Of a DNA stretch of 64,000 nucleotides, positions 44,899 through 55,764 are shown one piece after another. The translations under genes and the position numbers were made by a program. Source of the DNA: Parastagonospora avenae f. sp. tritici 18332-5 (taxonomy: Eukaryota > Ascomycota > Dothideomycetes > Pleosporales > Phaeosphaeriaceae); the NCBI GenBank assembly GCA_022559985.1, contig JAFJTR010000041.1, forward strand, positions 62,001 through 126,000. The letters are read 5' to 3'. The notes beneath the pieces are model-generated. The model was given only the letters and a program-made list of their open reading frames with translations, was not told the origin of the DNA and ran no database searches. Numbering within the stretch: the stretch's first letter is position 1; each line of letters begins with the position of its first letter.

Positions 44899-46188
44899 AT
44901 GTCGCCCACGTCGATTAATAATTGCATACTGCTGCTGAATCTGCCGCCCAAAGCACTCGCTGGAATCGACCTGCTTTCATTCACAACCTCACCGCGCTTC
45001 CATGGGATTAAAAATGTTCCGCCGGGATTGCACTTTGTCTTTGCGGCGAGCGATACTATCCTCTCGGTGAGACACGGCGCGTGGCTGTATGTCAGCCCCG
45101 GTCTGGGCTCGCCACAAGTCTTCGTCAAGAAATGGGACGAGAGCACAGAGGACCTGGTAGCCGAGACTGCACAGGCCGAGGTGCTGCGCTGGAAAGCGAA
45201 TTTGGGGAGCATCTGGAAAGACGGCCTGACGCCGTATCGGCAGACGGTGCAGGAGGGCGATTCTGGAGCGGAAGAGGGCTGGGCTGAGGAATCAAATGAC
45301 TGGAACAATCTTACCTCGCGCATCACACCGACTCTGCTCTCGCGGATATGCGGCCTCAATCCGGATCACTGGAGTTTGACGTCGGCGTCGTCGGCGTCGC
45401 AGGATCTGGAGCAGATACCGGGCCTGGAGATGAGTAACAGTACCCTGCATCCAGAGAAAGAGTTGAGGTTTCTGCCCATCGACTTGAAGAAGACCTGGCG
45501 GGAAGGAGCGACAGGACGAGAAAGGACAGATGCCGCGCAAGACCGATCGTGGTTTCTGGGAGATCTCGTAGACCACCATTGTCAAGCAAGCGACAAGCGA
45601 GGACGCGAGTTCGAGATACTGGGCGAGTTGCAGTTTGCTTTCCTAATGGTCTTGACGCTGAACAACAATTCCTGCCTGGAGCAATGGAAGCGCATACTCC
45701 AGCTGCTCTTCACATGTCGACAAGCCATCCAAGACCGGTCAAGCTTCTTCCTCGAACTGCTCAAAGTTCTGCGCACACAACTCGCGCACTGCTCTGACAC
45801 CACCGATGCCGGCCTCTTCGACATGAACGAAGTCGGCGGCGGCTTCCTCCGCCCGCTCTTCACGCGCTTCCGCAAAAACCTCGACGACTTCGACGGAAAA
45901 TGGAAGTCGGACCTCGTCGACGAACTGGAAGACCTCCAAGACCACCTAAAAGAAACCTTCGGCTGGGAGCTCGACAACGCCTATCTGAAGCGCGGCCTAC
46001 TCGAGCTTGAGGATGGCGAGCGCGTGGAAATGGATGTCAACGGTGCAGACGAGGACGATGAGCTGGGCGACTTCGCACCCATGGTGGTGGAGTTGACGCC
46101 GCAGCAACTCAAGCTAATGAGCGGTGGCGGCAGCGAGACACAATCTGAAGAGGAGGCTGATTTGGATGACATGGATACGCGATATTGA
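44899..46188 (+). CDS. AAR2: AAR2-type U5 snRNP assembly factor
   Basis: Single exon. I chose the ATG at 44899 (MSPTSINNCILLLNLP) because AAR2 proteins begin close to this beta-strand. An in-frame ATG at 44797 would add 34 residues. From 44899 it is 429 residues, a typical AAR2 length. Family marks: LLNLPPKALAGIDLLSF, then FHGIKNVPPGLHFVF, near the N-terminus, and the helical C-terminal half (LGELQFAFLMVLTLNNNSCLEQWKRIL). AAR2 binds Prp8 in the U5 snRNP precursor and is exchanged for Brr2 during maturation. The C-terminus is very acidic (ADEDDELGDF; EEEADLDDMD). Identification is good, from the PPG/GIK block and the helical domain. Confidence 0.88.
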   Translation: MSPTSINNCILLLNLPPKALAGIDLLSFTTSPRFHGIKNVPPGLHFVFAASDTILSVRHGAWLYVSPGLGSPQVFVKKWDESTEDLVAETAQAEVLRWKANLGSIWKDGLTPYRQTVQEGDSGAEEGWAEESNDWNNLTSRITPTLLSRICGLNPDHWSLTSASSASQDLEQIPGLEMSNSTLHPEKELRFLPIDLKKTWREGATGRERTDAAQDRSWFLGDLVDHHCQASDKRGREFEILGELQFAFLMVLTLNNNSCLEQWKRILQLLFTCRQAIQDRSSFFLELLKVLRTQLAHCSDTTDAGLFDMNEVGGGFLRPLFTRFRKNLDDFDGKWKSDLVDELEDLQDHLKETFGWELDNAYLKRGLLELEDGERVEMDVNGADEDDELGDFAPMVVELTPQQLKLMSGGGSETQSEEEADLDDMDTRY

Positions 46189-47116
46189 GGCCGAAGACGG
46201 CGGGGCTCGTGCATGACCGGTGAGTCGATTCGGGTGGGATAGACGCCCGGGGGAGTTTGTGTAATGTACATTACTTGGGAGGAATGCAATGCCTATTCAC
46301 AAGACGAATGCTGTTATTCTGGCTGCTCAAATTCAGAGCATAGCATGGTATGACATATCTTAGCATTCCATATCACGTCCACATACATGTATCCTTCAAT
46401 GCCACGTGAAGCGTGAACAACGAACACGCCCTTACGCGCCCGCATTCGGTCTGTGGCGCTGTCTCGAAATAGCGAGCCGCTGCACTGCAGGAACACGACC
46501 GCGCCAACGCCAAATCCCAATCCGTGCCATGTTAGCCGAGTCCTCAGTCCGTTTTGTGCACAGCCTTATTCACCACCCAGCTCCAGCGTACATTTATCGC
46601 ATCGCATCACGTTATACCAAGCATGTCGTGCCCTCTCGTCACAGTGGCAACGTCTGCATCTGCATGCGCATTAACAGCAAGGCGCTGCGCTGCGCTGCGC
46701 CGCACCGCATTAACATTCCCTAGCAAGTTCATGGCCCCCAAAACCCGCTGACAGCGCTACGAGATTGCAGGGTCCCGCCTCGCCTGTGCCTGCACGCGCT
46801 ACGTGAGGCTGAAGCGCGCGCCGTGGGCGGTTGATTGGCCACATGATCCTCAGCTGAGTGTAGATACGAGTAGTGATCGCCAGAGGAGATGAGGGCTGTG
46901 TGCTGGTGGGATGGGGCGCCTTATTGGGGTCGGGTTTGCAAAAGGCGTGCGGTGGTTATGTACTTATAGGTAGGCTGGTACCCGGTGTTAGTTTCCTTTG
47001 TTCGGAGAGAGAAACTACATATTCCGCGATTAAATTTCACATACCTGACCTGGATATATTATCTCGAGAGACCTAGACACCTTTTGAGAAGTGAAGAAGA
47101 GATATTTCTAGCAACC
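46189..47116. other. Intergenic region
   Basis: No gene supported. It holds the AAR2 3' end and the promoter of the LITAF-domain gene. GCGCTGC-rich stretches near 46680-46710 are simple-sequence-like. Confidence 0.45.
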
Positions 47117-47863
47117 ATGGAGAAACAAGGTGGTGAGTTTCATACTTCCTGGGGGATTGAGCGCTTCGATGAAGTGCTGGACTGCTTCACCACGCACATC
47201 TCATTCTACTCCACCACAATTAACACCCCCTCCTCCTCTCTCAAACCCTCACTAACCCCCCTCCAGTCCCAATGCAACAATACCCCATCTCCCCCGACCT
47301 CACCGGCCAACCCCCACAACAACCCCCCGTCTACCATCAAGACCCCAACGCGCCGCAATTCCAGCACCACCAAGACCCCAACGCCGCACAATTTCAGCAG
47401 CAGCAGCAGCAGCACTTCGCCGGCTCGCCGCCCCCTCAGCACCCCCAGGGCGCATACATGCAGCCCCAGCAGCAGCCCGGCATGCCACCGCAGCAGCCCA
47501 GCGGCACCGTGTACCAAAACGCAACGCCGATAGCGAGTCTAGGCCGCGGCTCCGCGCCCGCAGACTGTCCAGCGTGCGGGCAGCGCGCGATGACCAACAC
47601 GGCGTTTGAGACGGGCAATACGACGCAGTAAGTAACACTCATACACCACCGCCGCCGCATGCGGGGGGAAGTTGTACATTGGGGACGAATGCTAACGACG
47701 CTATAGTGCCTGGGCCGTCGGTCTCTGTCTTTTCACCCTGTGCTGTTGTATCCCCTACATGATGAATTCGACAAAGGATGTGCAGCATAAGTGTGGGCGG
47801 TGTGGTGTGCTGCTGGCGACGTGGCATCGTAGTGGGACGACCGAGGTGCATATTCATAATTAG
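47117..47863 (+). CDS. LITAF-domain (SIMPLE-type) membrane-associated protein
   Basis: Three exons: 47117-47132, 47267-47627 and 47707-47863, giving 177 residues. The first exon encodes only MEKQG plus one base; the 134-nt intron has GTGAGT and CACTAAC. Residues about 6-100 are Pro/Gln-rich with a near-duplicate unit (HQDPNAPQFQ / HQDPNAAQFQ). The LITAF domain follows: CPACGQRAMT gives the first CxxC, then a hydrophobic in-plane segment (WAVGLCLFTLCCCIPYMM), then DVQHKCGRCGVLLAT with the second CxxC. The two halves bind one zinc, and the hydrophobic part inserts in the cytosolic face of endosomal membranes. Splicing at 47628-47706 joins them exactly. Likely in endosome/vacuole membrane traffic; the specific role is unknown. 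Confidence 0.92.
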
Positions 47864-48328
47864 ATGGGTGTGGGCTGGGTCGTGGTGGTGACGTGGGAGT
47901 TGTGGTTGCGCATGCACATGTGGATGTGGATTATTGATACCCTGGGGAGGAGAGAGGCGTTGAGGTTGGCGGAAGTGGTAGTGCGTCTTTTCATACCCTG
48001 AATGAACTATTTTTTTGGCTGTTTTATAGGAGTTGAATTGCTTGGGAATTCTGCTGGCAATTGGATTGTTTCAGTTTGTGGAAGTTGAGTTGTCGAGTGC
48101 GAATCAGACAATTGTTGCTGTATTTGCGCTTTTCAAACATCAATCTGCCATGACGCGTTCAAAAAGAAGTGTTGCACGCCGTTGAATTGATGTAACGTGC
48201 GTGATTTTGATGCCGTTGATCTGCGTATCCCTTCCCAGACACCATGAAATCCCACAGACCCTATATTCCCTCCATGCACAACCGGGTATCTCAAAAAGAA
48301 GAACAAGAAACACTTCGCCACCGCCCCA
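47864..48328. other. Convergent intergenic region
   Basis: 3' UTR sequence of the two flanking genes, with T-rich runs near 48000-48040. No gene seen. Confidence 0.5.
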
Positions 48329-50750
48329 TCACTCCAACTCCTCCACCCTCGCAAAAACGGGAATGTTGATATCCCACTCCTCCCCTCCCCCTGGCATCCT
48401 GCCCACCACACACTTCGCCTTCCGCCTAACATTCTCGCTCATATCCGCAACATGACTCAGCGCAATATGATTCATCAGCGTCTCCACGCCGCCATACACA
48501 CTGCTGACACGGTCCTCAAGACAGCAAAACACACACCCATAGTTACTCTCCTCGCTATGACTATCGCCCGCTTTCTTCTTGATATGGCTCTTGGCCAGGA
48601 AAACCCACTTATACCTGACTCCACTCAGACTCAACACAACGCGCGGGTCCACGACGTTGATCTCTTTATTCTTCTTGGTCGGGTGTGGCGCGCTGAATAC
48701 AGTGCCTTTGAACGTGCACGCCACGCACTCCCAGATCTCCTTGTGATTGTACATGCCGAGTGGCTGGGTGCGGATCGCGAGGCCTTTCTTCACGTCTTCG
48801 CGGATCGTCCATGCGCCTTTGCAGAAGCCCCAGTAATTGTTGGCTTTGCAGGGGCGCCCGGACATCATGCGCTCTTGCCCTGCGGGGCCGCTTTCGATCG
48901 TGGCGCTGCGGAGAGAGGACATGCGTGAGCCAGGGAGGATGCCAAGCGAGTTCGAGTTGCTGCTGTCGGTTGAGGCGATGGAGGGAGCGATAGAGGTTTG
49001 GCGGAGGCTAGTGATGGTTGGGCTAGTGCTGGTTGGAGATTGAGAGGGGACGATGGTGCGGTCGCAACTGATCTTTGGGGATTCGCGGCATGCTGCTGGT
49101 GTTAAGTGATGCTTTGGGTGGCTCTGCGGGACTGCATTGGGATCCTGATGGGGCTTGGGATGTGGTACTGATTGGGGATGCTCGAATGGTGCGCTTGGTT
49201 GTGGTCGTGGTTGTTGATAAGGAGTTGCGTATGGCGAGTAGTTCAATGAGCTGTAATCGTCTTGTGGTGAGTTGACCGTGTCATTTGGAGACTGAGCTTG
49301 GGACAGCATTGAGCCGGGCATGCTAGAGTGGCGAAGAGGCGCAACTGGTTGAGTATACCGCTCTGCTCCAGGCGCATATGGATGAGAAGACGGAGGATAA
49401 TCCGAATTCTGATAGTTCTGGTAGGGGTATGGCGCGTTCGGTGACATGGGCTGTGGCATCATACCTGTGGACATGGCTCGCGAAGAGTGCTTCAATGGTA
49501 TAGGAGGTTTCTGACTAGGCGATTCTTGTGAGGATGTCGAGCTATTTCGATCGAGCGAAGTAGATTCGGAGTAATTAGAGCTTGTGCCGGATGTCGAAGA
49601 CCATCGCGGTTGCTGGTCTTGTGTCTGCATCTGAGGGTACGGATTCCTCGCGGGATATTGCTGATGATAGCCAGCTCGGTCGTTCTGCTGTCCAAAAACA
49701 TCATGTTTGAATGCGGGTTGCCGGGAGTATGCTCGGTAATCGGGTTCTTCAGGCGTCGGTGGGAAATTTTGCGGCATGTGCAAAGTCTCGTGCGTAGGAC
49801 TCAATGGGTCTTGCGCGTATCCACCACCCGCGTGCGGTGTGAAAAGAGTATCCCGTCTGCCTTCAGCATCGGAAGGCCATGGAATGTTTACCGGTGCGTT
49901 CCTCGCCCTTTGGTTGACAGACAGATCTTGGTAGAGGTCCGTTATCTCGTCAATCTCGCGCATGATCGCAGCGCGGTCCTCCCCTCCCTTTGCGTTCATC
50001 AGATGCTGGAAGGCCTGGCTAAAGTTGATGTCGTCTGGCGTTTTGGGCTGCTTCGAAGATTTCTGATCGCTGTTGTTCCGCTTCAGAAAGTAGTTGGCAA
50101 GGCCATGCTTCGAAGTTCTTCTCTCTTGTTGCGGGGGAAGCGTGACGCCCGGTGGGATGTAGGCGTCCGATGCGAAACTCGACGGATCATATGCAGTCGT
50201 CTCAGGGATCGTGGGAGACGATCGGCGGTTCGATGACTCGGCAGAGCCCTGTAATTGCCGGTTTATAGGCATCCTAGGAAGTAGCCTTTGCTTAAGTTGG
50301 TCCAGGATGAGGAACGTCGCAGTTTTGTTGGTGATGGAAGCTTCGTGAAGCACAGCGAGGTTCAAGACGGCGTTGTCGTACTGTGCGGCCATTTGCAGGC
50401 TTTTGATGACTTCACCCTGCATGAGTATCGTTATATGGTATAGTTGATTGCGCGCTATGACTGTAATTAGGCAATCCTCATTAGCTCTTCATTACGGACT
50501 TCGGACAAGGTGAGGACAAACCATCGCCAATTCGAATAAGATCGCCAAACTCCCTCATGTCCTGCGCATAGCGATATCCTATCTGTTGCTCTCCGGACAC
50601 TAGAGACTCTTGGAGTTGCTTCTCTTCAAAGTCTTGCTGTGCTTGTCGACTCTTGCGACGCTTCGCCTTGATGTGCTTCAGCAGTTCTGACCCTCCATGG
50701 AAGGCACTTATGATTGCCGATACAGCTGCTACCACCTCAATACCCGACAT
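48329..50750 (-). CDS. Fungal protein with C-terminal Cys/His pairs, unknown function
   Basis: At least two exons: 50750 to about 50496 and about 50416-48329. The junction is uncertain. A GTAATG donor at 50495 with a CAG acceptor at 50417 is phase 0 and gives about 780 residues; a GTTTGT donor at 50521 with acceptor at 50410 is the alternative. Start MSGIEVVAAVSAI. The N-terminal helical block (AFHGGSELLKHIKAKRR, then a Gln-rich coiled stretch) resembles the N-terminus of many fungal-specific proteins. The middle, about 130-500, is disordered and rich in Pro, Ser and Gln. The C-terminal 200 residues are conserved-looking: CKANNYWGFCKGAW, WECVACTFKG, then YGCVFCCLE and HIALSH, which could form zinc sites (CxxC with HxxxxH). 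No catalytic motif. I do not recognise the family well enough to name it. Confidence 0.75.
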
Positions 50751-52483
50751 TGTATTGGCCAACAAGGTCTCTTGTAGGCGTTCGATCTGGGATAGGCTGG
50801 ACGGGTAGGTGTTGGATGTGTTGGTAATCGCCGTACTGGGTAGCAGGGGAGCGCGAAGTTGTAGGCAAGTAAAGCGAACGGCTGCTGAACGACTCGAGAC
50901 AAGGATCCCTACACAATCGACGTCTTGAAGATCTCGCGCTATGATGTGAGTAGGTGTATTGCCACGGTAGCCAGTAAGGCCGTCTACCGCTCAGCCTTAT
51001 CTGATGCCTTACACAGGCGAAATGGCCCACTTCCAAATGCTAGGCGGGGAAGATCGTCGTTGAGATCAATAATGCGAAAAGAAGACTTCGAGACAAAATC
51101 GAAGAGTGTAGAGAAAGAAGAAAGTCACCGCTGAGACAGCTATCGCTTTCCAAGCCCTTTGCGCTCAGCCTCACTACTCCTCTTCTGCGGACCTGTTCTC
51201 TACCGCGTAGTACATTGGGCTCAGGCTCAAGATTGAGCCAGCCGTAGACCGCACAAGGGCATTGCTTGACCTAGGTGCATCGTCCACATTATGGGCATCT
51301 GCACCTGCCCCAATGGCAGCAAGCTGTGGCGGCAGACCAAACGGGCTGTGTGCAGTAAGAAGGCAGCCGTCTATCCTGTATTCGTCTACAGGCGAGCGGA
51401 AGCGACTTGGCCAAGGGTTCCTTATCGAATCCCATGTCGTCTCAGGTGAGACTAAGCATGCGATGGCTGAACGATGCAGATGCGACACAGCTCTTCCGTT
51501 GGCTGAGGGAAGCTGTGTTCTCGTCCAGAAGTAAGCCGAAGCTTCACGCCCTCGATGCTATCAAGCCGGGTAATATCCCTTGGGGCAGAGTCAGATAGGT
51601 CGCCGACTTGCTTGAACGGGGCAAAGTGAAGCTTGTCGCTATCTGAGCGTGACACGGGTCAGGCACCGAGGTGGGGATCGAACGGCAGCGGTAGCGAGCG
51701 GGGTCATCTCAGCCACGGCCTCTGGTGCCACGAGCGGCCGCAGCAGGTAAGACACAACGTATTGATTGTTATGGTATTCACCGGCGGCACTGCCTCAATC
51801 GTGAAAAATTTGTATGTGGTGGTGAGGTCATAGACGATGTTTATGACAGAGTTGCGCAAGTGGACGCAGGCGCAACAGAATGTGGCAAAGCTGCAAAAGT
51901 CGCGTTCCCCATGCTAGTAATTGCGAGTTTGCAAAATTGCTGTGATTTAGAAGAATCCTTGTTGATGATAAAAGTTTATTCGGGCTTCTAGAAGCATTTC
52001 CAGAAGCCCTGCCGCATGGGCCTTGCCCCATCTCGCGCCTCAGGTCTGTCATGTGACGTCTATCTCACTCGCCATACCCATCTCCAACACACCGCTTCAA
52101 CGCTCGACTGACTCTTGAATAATCGACCTGCCACTTACGACATACGAAAGTAAAGGACCATCTTCAGCGATGCCTCAATGCAAACTCAGCCGAAACACCC
52201 TCGCTAGCAAGAAACCGGGGCGCATAAAACCAGCGCATCCACTTGTGCGACCAAGACTGTATCAACAGACCAAACGCCCGGCAAACACCACCCACGCCGC
52301 CCAAACCCCCACTCTTATGATCCCAAAGCCCAGGTATGCGGTGGTTTTGCTCGAATTTGAATAGCAAAGAAATTTCGAAATGATGGGATATATGTTAGAA
52401 AAGAAAATTGTAACGATCGGTTTCCAGAACCTCAAATGATGCCCTTCCTATGCCCTGACCCTCACAAATGTATAGATGTGATT
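50751..52483. other. Intergenic region with possible gene relic
   Basis: About 1.7 kb with no supported gene. On the minus strand around 51174-51490 one frame carries ankyrin-like phrases (IGAGADAHNVDD; SPMYYAVENRS) and then stops. This may be a relic, not a working gene. The rest shows nothing recognisable. Confidence 0.4.
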
Positions 52484-54519
52484 TTACGCATCAACCAATT
52501 GTACTCTCTGACTCTTGCGATTCCTGACTTCTACCATCGTTGGTGTAAGCGCTTGCCCGCTTCCCACAAGTTCCCCCTTTGCGCCAGGACTCCTGACCAC
52601 CGAGGCTGTCCGCACTAGTGTCCTGGGACTGTTCGCCCGGCTCACTGATACCGAACGCGCGACGCCGACCATGGCCTTGGGTGTGACGGAAGGCTCTTGA
52701 CGCGCGGATTGCGGCGGGCTTTGTAATTGCTGGATCTTTTGTAGCGGTGATGGCGCCTCGAGAGGAGCTGAACTCGGATGCGATGACAGCGCGCTAAGCT
52801 TGGTAACAGTAGGTTGAGTGCGTTGAGATGGTGTGCGCTGGAGATCGGTGATAGGTGCGGTGTTGGCGCGCTTTGGAGCAGAAGGTTTGGACATAATTTC
52901 CCATTCTGGCTCGCGGTCGTCGAGGTGGAGCGGCTGTCCGGGTGTTGTGCGGCCAACGACGAGTGTGATACTGTCGTTGTCGGATTCGAAGCTTCGAATG
53001 GAATTCGGGGTGATGGCGAGATGCTGGACCTTGAGATTTGAGGAGACATATGACTCGAGGGCGGGCGGCGATGCAGTGGGCTTGTCGTGTTGGACGAATA
53101 GGTCCTGGCCTTTTCGGTTTTCCATCTCTTTCTGGGAGAATGTCTGTCGGAGAGGTGATTTCTCAGGGGCTGTTTTAGATCGCTGGAGCTTTTTCGATCG
53201 AGGAACGGATGCTGAGCGTGGTGATGGTGATGGTACTGGACTGTTGCGTGTGCTTGGGAAAAGTGACAGTCGCGGCGATGGAGACGGCATCACGGGAGAT
53301 GTCGCTCGGCGCTGTAGCTTGTAATCAATAGGACTCTCTTGCTGATGTTCCTATTTCATGTGAGCACAATTGCTGTATCAGTAAGTTTGATACTACATAC
53401 CTTGACGGACAGCTTATTCAGTGGCTTAAGCTTGTCAGTATTCCCTTGTCTTCGCACCAATAACGAGGATGATCGATTAGAAGTCGTAGGTTGGAGGAGA
53501 TTGCCAAACATGACACTATATCTGTCAAGCTTGATGTCCGGAATGCTAACATCCAACAAGGGCATATCGCCATCAGATACCGGCAGACTGTTTTGATGGC
53601 TGTTTGACGACTTCGACTGCGGCATAGTGGGATGACCGTGACCAGCAACGCTTGACGGTGCAGGAGTGGTTGCAGAGCGTACCACTGAGACACGAGGATT
53701 GGCTGGTAGAGAATTCGCAGTGACCGCTCGTGGTCGAGTTTGAGGTGGTTCAGGAGCCGAGCGAGGCGTAGTAAATGCACGGGATGCTCGGATGTTGGGT
53801 TTGAACGTTGGTGGTGATGGAGTGCGAACGGTGTCTCTATCGCTGACAGGCTCTATGTCCGGCTTCGCCTGCTCTTCATCATGATGGCTATCTGCACGAC
53901 CGGCTCGTGTGGCTGTGATGGTAGTTGTGAGTTGGTAGAAGGCTTGCTTTTCCGGCTGTGGTGGTGGTGGTGGGGCCGCTTTCCTGAACATTGACTTCCA
54001 GCGGCTAAGCTTCGATTTAGGAGCTTCTGTACGAGCAGAAGGGGGTGAACTAGGCGACCAGGCTGACATGATGTCGGTATTTTGTGATGTTACATCAATA
54101 GTTGAAGCCTGAGGTGTGCCAGTCCAGTGTGAGCCAACGGTAGGACTCCCCAATGCGATCCCAATGATTCCTTCTGAAGAGTCGAAAGCCCCTGCAGTTG
54201 AGTGGGCTGTGGTTGAGTTCAATGGGACAGAAGACGGAATATTATTTTGGGAATGAATAGACGCGACAGGATATGTTTTCATGTGGAACGCCGTCCTGCG
54301 ATCTCCCGGCCCACCGGACGTGCTAGGACGAGGTGCGATGTCTGGGGTTTCGAGGCGCCTTTCTTTCCTCGATATAGGTGTGGCTGACTGGTTTCTGTCA
54401 ATATCCGTTTGAGATCCTGCCGAGGGCGGCATTAGTTTCTGAACAGCATCCTGCTGGGCATCTCTCCGGTGGCTCTTCAGAAGTCGCATAGACTTCGACC
54501 GTGAAAGTAGTCCTGGCAT
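52484..54519 (-). CDS. Disordered Ser/Pro-rich fungal protein, unknown function
   Basis: Two exons: 54519-53401 and 53350-52484, with a 50-nt intron (GTATGT donor, AATAG acceptor) joining LSVK to EHQQESPIDY; 661 residues. Low-complexity and strongly basic/Ser/Pro, with many SP and TP sites (SPSSPPSA; SPSPRLSLFPS; SPSPRSASVPRS) that could be phosphorylated by proline-directed kinases. A conserved-looking block, DIKLDRYSVMFGNLLQ, near residue 335 is a candidate functional motif. A Pro run (APPPPPQP) near 180 could bind SH3 or WW domains. The N-terminus MPGLLSRSKSMRLLKSHRR is basic. No enzyme domain, membrane span or signal peptide. Function not known to me; a cytoskeletal or signalling adaptor would be a guess. 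Confidence 0.8.
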
Positions 54520-55764
54520 AGCGTTTCAGATCGCTAGTGGGTATCAGGCACAAAAAAACGGTTGAAAGTACGGCAAGAAGTAGAAAATACACTTGTAATG
54601 CAAAGGAATGGACAGCTCAAAGAGCAAAGAATTGTCCGGCCAGCGACGCGTGATGGGGATGAGAATGGGAAGGGCAGAGAAGGACAATGGCGAGTGGGAT
54701 TGAACCATAGTGCTCATCAGTGCGTGCGGGAAACAACCTGGTGCCTCCACATTTCCAAGGGAAGGGCCTCTTGCCAGCGGCAGTCAACCCGTCTGTGGTG
54801 CTTTAGGTGTTAGAGAAAGATTACCAGAACTAGATCATTGTGGCGCGGAAAGCGTGGCCGTGATTGGCTCAGAAGTGGCATGCGACACCGAGATTCCATG
54901 TCAGGCAACGATAATTCTCTAGGATATGCCGTGGCACCGACAACGGTCCACTGGGGTGTCTTGCAGGCTGTTCCTGCAGCGAGATGGTTGCACGGGCTCC
55001 AGTTTCAAGATGACGGCCTACCGCGGGCAATTTCGCTATCCGCCGCCAAGGGACCCTTCCCACACGAATCATTTCATGGGGAGCCAGTGTTTGTTGTTGA
55101 AGGCGCCACAAACCTAGAGCACATTACAGATCCACAGCACATCGTCGTTTGTTTTGATCGCTGCAGGAATCGACGCGCAATGTTGTGGGCATGGCGCTTG
55201 CATGAGAATAGAAGTGGGAGTCGGTAGTGGATGTTGGATGATCGACGGGAAATGAGACCCCAACACAAGGCACCACCTAGATGCAATCCTTCGGCCATAA
55301 CTGAGATTGCTATGATGTTCAGACCGTATACAAGCAAGTGCAAGCGCACGCGCGCATCAAGCTCAACTTTGCATTGAGCTGGCGAAGAATATGGAAGCTG
55401 GGTCAGTGTTCTGGAGGCGGCTAATTTGTAAAATCTCAGGTGTTCGTCACTTATGATGCGCCTTGTGTCGGACAGAGTGCCGAGCGCATGCTACGATCCT
55501 TGAAGTTCAATGCGTAAGGTGCCGGCCAGACCCGGGAGATTGTCCGATCTTTGTGGAGAACGCTCGTTGCAGCGTTGCCCAGGGTTTGTCTTTGCACCTT
55601 CCGCAGGTAGAAGAGCCCGAACACATTCACAGCACTAAAGTTGTTTCGCTGCATAACAAACGGGCTACGTATGGCTCTAAGGCATGTCATTGAAAACGTA
55701 TACACAGTGCCTAACTGCAGACGACTGTTTGTGCAAGTGTTCGCGGACGTGGGAGACGCAGTCT
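54520..55764. other. Intergenic region
   Basis: About 1.2 kb. It serves as promoter for the disordered-protein gene and 3' flank of the AFG2-type gene. A 129-codon plus-strand frame (54838-55227) has no family features. Nothing else seen. Confidence 0.45.

Noticed and set aside
54838..55227. 129-codon plus-strand ORF in the gap before the AFG2-type gene
   Set aside because: No recognisable motif and no supporting context.
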